In this document: one piece after another, positions 42,506-49,761 of the stretch | Layout of the letters: every line of letters begins with the position of its first letter | How positions within the stretch are numbered: the stretch's first letter is position 1 | From: Streptomyces sp. CA-210063 | GTDB taxonomy: Bacteria > Actinomycetota > Actinomycetes > Streptomycetales > Streptomycetaceae | Assembly: GCF_024612015.1 (NCBI RefSeq) | Contig: NZ_CP102512.1 | Coordinates: forward strand, 4,402,001 to 4,466,000 | Direction of reading: 5' to 3' | Length of the DNA: 64,000 nucleotides | Translations under genes and position numbers: made by a program | The notes under the pieces: generated by a model | Told to the model about the DNA's origin: nothing | The model's input: the letters and a program-made list of their open reading frames with translations, nothing else | The model's database searches: none

Positions 42506-43907
42506 GCAGCTTCTCCCCGCAGGCGATGCAGTAACGGGCCTCGCTCCCGGCCCGGGTGGCGCAGTGGGCGCAGCGCGGGCCCGGCAGCGGACCGGCGGTG
42601 TCCGTCAGGGGCAAGGGGCGGGAGCCGGCGCGCAGGATCATCGAGCCGAGCGTGTCGGCCTCGACGGCGGGGCGCAGCCTGACCCGGCCCGCGGCCGCGT
42701 CCTCGATGTCGGCGACCGCGCGGATCTCGTCCAGCACCCAGTCCAGGCCGAAGTGCACCGCCAGGCGTGCGGCCTGCCCCAAGTAGGTCTCGGCGGCGGC
42801 CCGTTGGCCCTCCCGGAGCGCGACGAGTCCCCGGCGTAAAGCGTCCCGCATCACGGTGGTCGCCTCGGTCACGCTGCCGCCGCCCGCCGGAACGTCGGGC
42901 GGCGGCTGCTCGGGGCGGTGCCAGCGGGCGATGACGGACGCGTGGACATCGCCTATGGAGACCATGGCGAACTGCAGTGGGGTCTCCAGCGGGTCGGCGT
43001 CGGCGTCCGCGACGAGGGTGAGCAGGTAGTCGCGTCTGCCCTGCTCCCACTGGTAGGTCGGAAAGCTCCAGCGGTGCGGCCGGCCGGGCTGGGGCAGCCC
43101 GCCGAGGCGGTGCGGCCGGGGCGCCTTCTCGTTCAGCGCGACCTGGCGCACCGAGGGCCGCACGGTCACCTCGATCGGCAGTTGGGGCGTGTGCACCCGG
43201 CGCAGCCGCCGGACGGCGGCGGTGATCGCCCGGCCGAGGCCGTCGTCCACGAACTCGGCGGTGCCGTGCAGCCGTTCGGCGAGGGTCAGCAGGGGGTCGG
43301 GGGGCCAGTCGGCGCCGACGGCGAGCACATCGCAGGTGAAGTGCCCGGCGCAGGCGTCCAGTTCCTCCTCGAGACGGGTCTCGCCGGGGGCGCTGCTGCC
43401 GTCGGTGATCAGCAGCAGATGGCGTACGGACAGCGGGCGGGCGGCGAGCAGGGCGCGTGATCGGGCCGCCCAGGCGGCGTACCCGGCGGGGCGTGGACCG
43501 TCCCGGTGCAGCGGGAGCGCGCCCGCGGCGAAGGCGGCCCGGCGCTTCTCGGTCCGGTCGGCGACGGCCCACTCGGCGTCGCCTCCCGGATAGCACCGGA
43601 CGGGTTCGGGGCCGCCGCCGAGCACGGTGAAGGAGATGCCGTCGGGCAGGGCACGCAGGGCGGCGGGCAGGGCGTGCCGGACGGCGGCCCGAAGGGGCTC
43701 GGCGACGTCCACCGCGATGATCACGGCGAGTTCGATCGCGGGCAGTTCGGCGGGAGGGCCTCCGGCGGTCACGTCGACCCGCAGGTGCGCCTCGATCTTC
43801 GCGCTCCGATGCGGACGCAGATCACCGCCGAGGTCGACGTTCAGCCGGATGTCCGGCCGCGCCGGCCGGGTGGGGCCACTCATGCGGCTGCTCATGTCGT
43901 GCGTCAC
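42501..43907 (-). CDS. VWA-domain protein with C-terminal zinc ribbon
   Basis: A 468-residue cytosolic protein. A von Willebrand A-like domain occupies about 50-230 (AIELAVIIAVDVAEPLRAAV, SVRHLLLITDGSSAPGETRL); the MIDAS motif DxSxS is degenerate (DVAEP). A beta-rich region follows (PIEVTVRPSVRQVALNEKAP), then a helical region and a zinc ribbon at the very end (CAHCATRAGSEARYCIACGE). It lies between the PknG-like kinase and GlnX-like genes. VWA proteins with ribbons often serve as kinase substrates or scaffolds. GTG 43907 has GGAAGGA upstream; the stop overlaps the IS relic end. Confidence 0.82.
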   Translation of the reverse strand: MTHDMSSRMSGPTRPARPDIRLNVDLGGDLRPHRSAKIEAHLRVDVTAGGPPAELPAIELAVIIAVDVAEPLRAAVRHALPAALRALPDGISFTVLGGGPEPVRCYPGGDAEWAVADRTEKRRAAFAAGALPLHRDGPRPAGYAAWAARSRALLAARPLSVRHLLLITDGSSAPGETRLEEELDACAGHFTCDVLAVGADWPPDPLLTLAERLHGTAEFVDDGLGRAITAAVRRLRRVHTPQLPIEVTVRPSVRQVALNEKAPRPHRLGGLPQPGRPHRWSFPTYQWEQGRRDYLLTLVADADADPLETPLQFAMVSIGDVHASVIARWHRPEQPPPDVPAGGGSVTEATTVMRDALRRGLVALREGQRAAAETYLGQAARLAVHFGLDWVLDEIRAVADIEDAAAGRVRLRPAVEADTLGSMILRAGSRPLPLTDTAGPLPGPRCAHCATRAGSEARYCIACGEKLL

Positions 43908-44016
43908 CGTTCCTTCCCCGTCGTCACCGTCCGGACCGCGCGTCGTGCCGTCCGGACTGTCACTGCCGTACGGCCGGACCACGACCCGAGGCCGTGGAAC
44001 GGTCGTTGTCGTGCGG

Positions 44017-46371
44017 TCAGATCACGGTCTGTGGCCGTACCGCGTGCGAAAGGTCCACGAGGTGTTCGTGGGCGGCGGCCGACTCCCCGTGGCGGGCGGC
44101 CAGTTGCCGGTAGTGGGATTCGATCCGGGTCCGCAGCTCCCGCTCCTGCGCGCTGAGGCGTCTCAGACCGCGGGCGTCGAGCCGTCCGCCGTGCCCTGCC
44201 TCGGGCCCCGGCCGGTCATTGCGGCTGTACAGCGCGTCCAGTTTCCATTCGTACAGTTCGGTGCTCAGGCGCAGCGCCTCGTCCTCGGACAGGCTGGGCT
44301 CGCCGGCGCCCGGTTCCCGGCGTACGAGGCCGCGCAGTTCGGCCACGGCCGCGTCGACCTCGGCGGGGGCGGGCAGCGGATCGCCGTGTCCGGGCAGCCG
44401 GGCCGCGCGGATGCGTAAGGAGGCGATGCGGGCGACGGTGTGGTCCAGGGTGCCGGGGCGGACCCGGCCGAGGACGTCGAGGGCGGCCCGGCGGTCGCCC
44501 GCGCGCAGCGCGAGCCGGGCGAGGCCCAGGGCGGCGCCGCCGTGCGCGGGATTGCGGGCGAACACGGCCTCGTACAGCTCCTTGGCGGTGGGCCCGGCCG
44601 TGTCGTCGCCGAGCTGCTCCCCGCAGTGGGCGAGGGCCAGTTTGGGCGCGTACTCGCCGGGCAGTTCGAGGCGGACCCTGGTGAAGTGGGTCTTGGCCTC
44701 GGCGACCCGCCGCGGGTCGTCGTCGAGGCCGGCGCGGCGCAGCGCGACCAGGGCGCGGTGCCACTCCAGCCGCCACCGGCGCACGGCGGACGGCCCGGGT
44801 ATGGAGTCGGCGGTGTCGAGTTCCTCCTGGGCCCGCTCCAGGTCCTCCCGGGTGTTCCGGCCCAGCAGGACGCGCACGTTGTGCAGCCGGATCTCCACCG
44901 AGGGCGGCTTCTCGTCCTCCTGGCCGAGGAGCCGGTCCGGGTCGTAGCCGCTGCTCACCTCGAACCGCGTGGTCTGCGGATCGCCCGGGTAACGCCTCGG
45001 CACCGGCAGACAGCGGGCGATCTCGGTGGGAGTGGGGGTGCCGAGGTCGAGGGCGGGGGCCGTGGGCGGCTCGTACCGGTCGCGGCGGGGGCGGTCCAGC
45101 CAGTGCTCGATGCCCGGCACCGTGCCGAGCCGGGCGCCGAGCAGTTGCGGGGAGGGCCAGAAGTAGTCGGAGGGCTCGGGCGGGTCGCTCTTGCCGCGCA
45201 GGGCGCGGATCTCCCGCAGGGCGCCCCGCAGTTGGCCCGCCATCTCGCGGGCATCGGCGAAGCGCAGGCCCGGGTCGCCCCGGGTGGCGCGGTCGACGAC
45301 TCCCCGGAAGGAGGCGGTGCCGAGGCCGGGTACCTCGTCGACGGCCCAGCCGGCGAGTTCCCGCAGGGTGACGCCGACGGTGTGCAGGTCGTGGGCGACG
45401 GTGGGTACGGGCGAGGACCCCGTCTCGGGTGCCATGTAGTCGGGCGTGACATGGGCGGGCGGCTGGCTCTGCCCCTGTTCGCGCATGCCGCCGAGATCGA
45501 TGACCTTGACGCCGTCCCCGTGGTGCACGACGTTCGAGGGCTTCATGTCCCCGTACACGAAGACCCGTTCGCCGCCGGCGTGCAGATGGACGAAGGCTTC
45601 GAGGATCTGGCAGCCGTACGCGGCGACATGCTCGATGTCGAGGACCGACTCTCCGCGCCGGGTCTCCTGGACGACCTTGTCGAGGGTGCCGTCACCGACG
45701 TCGTCCATGACGATGTAGCCGCCGGTGACCCGGCCGGTGCCGTCGCGCCGGGCGACGAAGTCGCGGATCTGGACGATGCGGGGGTGGCGGATGGCGACGA
45801 GGTTGCGGCGTTCGACGTCGGCGAGCCGGGCCCCGTCCTGCTCGTAGCGGTTGAGCATGCCCTTGACGGCGACCACGTCACCGAGATGGGTGTCCTCGGC
45901 GAGATAGACCCAGCCCTGGCCGCCGTGGGCGATGGGTCCCATGATCCGGTACTGGTCGCGCAGCACATCGCCCTGGGCGAGTTCGGGCCGGTACGAGTAG
46001 GGCTCGCCGCAGGCCGGGCAGTGCCCCTCGACCTGCACCGGGCCCACGGTGTAGGGCGGCGCGAAGACGATGCCGCACTCGGCGGAGGAGCAGACCATGC
46101 GGACGCGCAGCGGCGCCTCGGGATGGATGAGGCGTTCCGGCGCGGGGCGCGGCGCGCGCTCGGGCAGCGCGAGGAGTTCGCCGGGGCCGAGGTCGCGGGG
46201 GTTCTCGGGCAGTGCGGGCAGCCGGGGTCCGTCCTTCGCGCGGCCGCATTCGGCGCAGTGGCCGGTGGGCAGCACGGTGCCGCCGCAGGGGGCGCCGGTG
46301 AAGCGGCGGTGCGGGCAGGTCGTCGTCCTCTCGTCGTCCTTCTGCTGCCCGGGCCGGGCGGCGTGCCTCAT
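44017..46371 (-). CDS. PknG-like serine/threonine protein kinase with TPR
   Basis: A 784-residue soluble kinase. An N-terminal cysteine-rich, rubredoxin-like region (Cys19, 29, 39, 42 and Cys94, 99, 118, 121) is followed by the kinase domain: glycine loop IAHGGQGWVY (147-156), Lys170 in VVAVKG, Asp275 in VYGDMKPSNVV, Asp292 in DLGGMRE, and DYMAPET. A TPR-type helical C-terminus (about 500-780) completes the PknG layout. There is no transmembrane helix. PknG phosphorylates OdhI/GarA to control glutamate metabolism (established in Corynebacteriales). ATG 46371 overlaps the protease stop as ATGA; GlnX- and GlnH-like genes are downstream. Confidence 0.9.
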   Translation of the reverse strand: MRHAARPGQQKDDERTTTCPHRRFTGAPCGGTVLPTGHCAECGRAKDGPRLPALPENPRDLGPGELLALPERAPRPAPERLIHPEAPLRVRMVCSSAECGIVFAPPYTVGPVQVEGHCPACGEPYSYRPELAQGDVLRDQYRIMGPIAHGGQGWVYLAEDTHLGDVVAVKGMLNRYEQDGARLADVERRNLVAIRHPRIVQIRDFVARRDGTGRVTGGYIVMDDVGDGTLDKVVQETRRGESVLDIEHVAAYGCQILEAFVHLHAGGERVFVYGDMKPSNVVHHGDGVKVIDLGGMREQGQSQPPAHVTPDYMAPETGSSPVPTVAHDLHTVGVTLRELAGWAVDEVPGLGTASFRGVVDRATRGDPGLRFADAREMAGQLRGALREIRALRGKSDPPEPSDYFWPSPQLLGARLGTVPGIEHWLDRPRRDRYEPPTAPALDLGTPTPTEIARCLPVPRRYPGDPQTTRFEVSSGYDPDRLLGQEDEKPPSVEIRLHNVRVLLGRNTREDLERAQEELDTADSIPGPSAVRRWRLEWHRALVALRRAGLDDDPRRVAEAKTHFTRVRLELPGEYAPKLALAHCGEQLGDDTAGPTAKELYEAVFARNPAHGGAALGLARLALRAGDRRAALDVLGRVRPGTLDHTVARIASLRIRAARLPGHGDPLPAPAEVDAAVAELRGLVRREPGAGEPSLSEDEALRLSTELYEWKLDALYSRNDRPGPEAGHGGRLDARGLRRLSAQERELRTRIESHYRQLAARHGESAAAHEHLVDLSHAVRPQTVI

Positions 46372-47714
46372 GGTCTGCCTCCGGTGCTCCGCAGGTCGGC
46401 GCGCAGGGTTCTGATCAGCTCGCGCAGCCGGGCGAGTCGCTGGTGCGGGTCCGTCAGGTCGTCGAGCAGGCGGCGCTCGGCCCTGCGGCGGTCGGCCGTC
46501 TCGGTCACGGAGCCGAGGGAGGCGCTGTCGACGACGCCGAGGCGGACCGCGCGGCTGAACTCCGCGCGGTCCAGCCGGGCGAGCAGCAGGTCCGCGTGGC
46601 CGAGGAGCGCGGGCAGCAGGAGTTCGTCGCGGGCCGCGGTCCAGCCGGTGCCGCCCTCGTGCCGGAAGACGAGCAGCAACCGGAAGCCGAACAACCGTAA
46701 TCGGGCGAGAAGTCCGATCAGAGGTCCCGGCTCGGGCTCCTCGTCGAGGCCGTCGACGAGGACCGTGATCCGGTCGGCGGGCGCGAGGGCGGGTGCCTGC
46801 GCGGGCCGTGGCCTGGTGCCGAGCAGCCAGTCCCAGTACGCCAGGTACTGGCCGGGCGGGAACGCGATGTGGCTCAGGGCGTGGTCGGCGAGGTCCGGTC
46901 TGCTGGAGCCTCCGCCGCGGTAGACGAGGTCGGCGCGGTGCGGCAGATGGCGCAGCGAGCGGTCCTTGCCGCTCCCCGGGGGCACCACGGTGATCTTCAC
47001 CGGCTCCGCGTCGGGGTCCTCGAACCACCGGTTCACCCGCTCCTCGAAGTCGTGGTCCCAGGCGTACGGGCTGCTCAACTCCTTGATGAGCGGCGAGAGT
47101 TCGGCGATGCGCTCGACGGGGATCAGATACGAGAAGGCGAGCCGGTTGTTCTCGGGCAGCACCTCGCCCATGTCGCCGCGCCAGCTCACGACGAGGCCGA
47201 CCACGCGGGCGGGGCGTCCTTCGTGGGGCCGGGTGCAGACGGCGGCGCCGCTGAAGCCGGCGCGCACCACCTCGGCCTTGGTGACGGCGTCGAGTTGCAC
47301 CCGCTCGCCACTGGCCCCGCTGATACGGCCCCACAGGGTCATGCCGTCGTCGAAGCCCTCCGCGTAGCCGGTCGCGTGCACTTCCGTGCCGCTCCACAGC
47401 CTGGGTTCCAGCGGGGCCGGGCGCGCCTGCGGGCGCGGGCTCTCCAGGCGCAGTACGGCGACGTCCTCACCGCCCCCGGCACCTCCGCCGCCCTCGGCCT
47501 CGGGCAGCCAGCCGCCGGGCCGGACGCGTGCGGCCACCGGTGCGAGGTCGCTGTTCTCGGCGAACTCCAGCCACATCACGGCGTCCGGGCTGCGCACCAC
47601 ATGGGCGCAGGTCAGCGCCGTGTGCTGGTCGACGAGCACGCCGGCGCCGCAGATGGGGCCGTGCGCGCCCTCGCGCCGCAGCCGGAGTCTCCAGTCCGCA
47701 CGCAATTCCCCCAT
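46368..47714 (-). CDS. trypsin-like protease fused to a STAND-like NTPase domain
   Basis: A 448-residue protein without a signal peptide. Residues 1-210 form a trypsin-like fold with His38 (ALTCAHVV), Asp84 (GEDVAVLRL) and Ser155 (GFSGAAV). Residues about 235-400 look like a reduced STAND NTPase: ITVVPPGSGKDRS in place of a Walker A (Ser/Thr replaced by Asp) and RITVLVDGLDEE as Walker B. Cytosolic trypsin-NTPase fusions beside trypco genes belong to predicted biological-conflict systems (Aravind group proposals). A TTA codon encodes Leu339 (46700-46698). It is divergent from a trypco2 gene and coupled to the PknG-like kinase gene. Confidence 0.85.
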   Translation of the reverse strand: MGELRADWRLRLRREGAHGPICGAGVLVDQHTALTCAHVVRSPDAVMWLEFAENSDLAPVAARVRPGGWLPEAEGGGGAGGGEDVAVLRLESPRPQARPAPLEPRLWSGTEVHATGYAEGFDDGMTLWGRISGASGERVQLDAVTKAEVVRAGFSGAAVCTRPHEGRPARVVGLVVSWRGDMGEVLPENNRLAFSYLIPVERIAELSPLIKELSSPYAWDHDFEERVNRWFEDPDAEPVKITVVPPGSGKDRSLRHLPHRADLVYRGGGSSRPDLADHALSHIAFPPGQYLAYWDWLLGTRPRPAQAPALAPADRITVLVDGLDEEPEPGPLIGLLARLRLFGFRLLLVFRHEGGTGWTAARDELLLPALLGHADLLLARLDRAEFSRAVRLGVVDSASLGSVTETADRRRAERRLLDDLTDPHQRLARLRELIRTLRADLRSTGGRP

Positions 47715-47806
47715 GCTGCCTCACACTACGCGCGGGGCATGGTGCGTCCCTAGACTTGTGAACCAACTTGGATCGGTCAATCAACGCAATCCGACGGGGA
47801 GTTGAC

Positions 47807-48142
47807 ATGGGCGACACCGAACCGGTCGGTCTCGCGGAGGCCATCGGCACGGTCCGCGCGGAGCTGGCACGGGCCCAGGCCGAAGGCGCGGCGAGCGACT
47901 GGCGGTTCAGTGTGGAGCAGGTCAGCCTGGAGTTCTCGGTGCAGTTCCACCGGGCCGGCGAAGGCGGCGCGGGTCTCCGCCTCGGTGTGGTCGAGGCCCG
48001 CCTCGGCGGCTCCGTGAGCCATGACGCCACCCACCGCATCCAGGTCGACCTCAAACCCCTCCCCCGCCCCGACGGCCACCACCACGAGGTGAGCCGCGAG
48101 GACACCACCGCCCACCACCGGCCGGGGCACCAGCCTCGCTAA
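47807..48142 (+). CDS. trypco2 family protein
   Basis: A 111-residue protein of the trypsin-co-occurring domain 2 family: VGLAEAIGTVRAELARAQAE, FSVEQVSLEFSVQFHRAGEG, LRLGVVEARLGG, then VSHDATHRIQVDLKPLP. Such proteins are found next to trypsin-like proteases or STAND NTPases and are thought to be their regulators or cleavage targets. It lies 92 bp from, and divergent to, the protease-NTPase gene. GGGGAG precedes ATG 47807. The last 4 bp overlap the lipase gene's stop. Confidence 0.85.
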   Translation: MGDTEPVGLAEAIGTVRAELARAQAEGAASDWRFSVEQVSLEFSVQFHRAGEGGAGLRLGVVEARLGGSVSHDATHRIQVDLKPLPRPDGHHHEVSREDTTAHHRPGHQPR

Positions 48143-49419
48143 TCGCCGAATTCGTCCGACACACCACGAGGGGTCAGGGTCCCGATGTAATGGGCGGGAA
48201 GGTGGTCCTCCAGTGAGTACACGACAGGAAGAGCCCGCAGGATCTGGGATTTCCGCGCGGCGAACGTCGACGCGCCGAGCGCGAACCCGAGGAAGCTCGA
48301 CATCTGCGACGTGTAGACATCCGTTTCGCGCCACTCGCCCGTCTGCCGCTGGTACGAGGATCCCATGTACCTCAACCAGCCGGACACACTCTCCCGGAGA
48401 TGCGAGATCCGGTATCGGTACTCCCGCCCGAAGTGCATGAACGGCCCTGCCGTCACCGGCGGAAAATGCGGAATGACATCATCGCCGTGAATGTAACGAA
48501 CGATCTTCCTGCTGAATTCCTTGTTGTCCTCGCAGGCCCTGGCGAAACTCGGATCGCCGATCATGGGCTGACCGAACGTGTACACCCCCTTGAGGAGATC
48601 GGCGACAGCCTCGTACTTCTTCTCGTTGTGCAGCATCGCGGCCATCATCGCGGCCATGGCCCCTCCGAGACTGTGCCCGGTGATGTACAGCGCCTCGAGC
48701 TTCCCCGGCATCCTCTCGGGTTCGCCGTTCCACGGTTTGCGCACCGACCGCCCTGCCACGGCGCGTCCCAGCGCCTCCATGACTTCATGGCGCGTCGCCC
48801 GGACATTGCGGTAGAAGCCGGCGTGCACGCTGGCGCAGGGATCTTCGAACTGGTAGTTGATCCTCTCCGGTTCGACATCGAGGTCGGTCAGGCCGTTGGC
48901 CAGGTTCGTCGGTTCGGTCCCCCTGTAGCAGAGGATGACCACCTTGCCGTCGGCGCTCTGGACCAAAAACGCCCTGGAGCAGATGAACATGGCGTCGACC
49001 GTTGCCGAGACCAGACGGCAGTGGTTCTTCTCGAGCCCCATCCTCGCCATGATCATCGAGACCGTTTCCGCCCCTGAATAGGCGTAGCCGGAACAGACGG
49101 CCATGGTGTGGGCGGCTACCGGATCGGGATGCTCCACGATGTCCGTCAGACGCGTCGACAGGTCTTTGTAGACCGGGAATCCGTCGGTCTGCCCATACCC
49201 GTCGCCCATGTCGTCGTACGCGGCGCCCATGTCGCCGGTTGCCAAGGCCTGGATGTTCTGTTCCCCGTCAGGGTGGTTGAACGGCCGGAGCTGCCGGTAC
49301 GACGGAGCCTCCGTGTCGACGGCCCACAGCCCGCCGGTGTCCGGCAGGTATCGAATCACCCGCACGTCATGCCCGTCGGGGGACGGCACGTCGATCGCGG
49401 TCGGGGGATTCTGCGTCAA
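48139..49419 (-). CDS. class 3 lipase (alpha/beta hydrolase)
   Basis: A 426-residue lipase with the nucleophile elbow YITGHSLGGAMAAMMAAM, the upstream VILCYRGTEPTNLANGLTDL and the later DDVIPHFPP bearing an acidic residue, as in the fungal-type Lipase_3 family. No signal peptide is seen, so it is probably cytosolic or exported by another route. The start TTG 49419 has GGAGG at 7 bp; a longer frame to 49503 lacks a site. It is divergent from the GMC oxidoreductase gene, and both may act on lipids. The intergenic 49420-49761 holds an 8-bp triple repeat but no gene. Confidence 0.85.
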   Translation of the reverse strand: MTQNPPTAIDVPSPDGHDVRVIRYLPDTGGLWAVDTEAPSYRQLRPFNHPDGEQNIQALATGDMGAAYDDMGDGYGQTDGFPVYKDLSTRLTDIVEHPDPVAAHTMAVCSGYAYSGAETVSMIMARMGLEKNHCRLVSATVDAMFICSRAFLVQSADGKVVILCYRGTEPTNLANGLTDLDVEPERINYQFEDPCASVHAGFYRNVRATRHEVMEALGRAVAGRSVRKPWNGEPERMPGKLEALYITGHSLGGAMAAMMAAMLHNEKKYEAVADLLKGVYTFGQPMIGDPSFARACEDNKEFSRKIVRYIHGDDVIPHFPPVTAGPFMHFGREYRYRISHLRESVSGWLRYMGSSYQRQTGEWRETDVYTSQMSSFLGFALGASTFAARKSQILRALPVVYSLEDHLPAHYIGTLTPRGVSDEFGD

Positions 49420-49599
49420 GGCGCACCTCCGGGTCGGGGGAGTTCGGGAAATGATGAGGCGTCGGCATTTCTCGCGGTGCCCTGCGGCGAGGAGCGGAAT
49501 CAATACCGGCCATGAGTCGATCTACGCTTTCCGCGCATGGGCGGGCCCCCAATCACCGATGCGCGAGAGATCACCCTTCTGGCCTCATCGCCCGCCAAT

Positions 49600-49623
49600 G
49601 CGGGAACGCGGGAACGCGGGAAT
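49600..49623. repeat. 8-bp tandem repeat in lipase/GMC intergenic region
   Basis: GCGGGAAC, GCGGGAAC, GCGGGAAT in tandem. It lies in the 342-bp divergent region that is otherwise without a gene. It could be an array for a regulator or simple slippage. Confidence 0.6.
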
Positions 49624-49761
49624 ACGGCGATCCGTAAGCGTCCTCGAATTGCACGCGGCCGTCCCTGCGGTGAAGCTCGGACCGCGGACAGCTGACCCAC
49701 GAGGCATGGCGGATACCCATCCCGCGCCATCGAGGACATGACGGAAGGAAGGCGGGGACGG

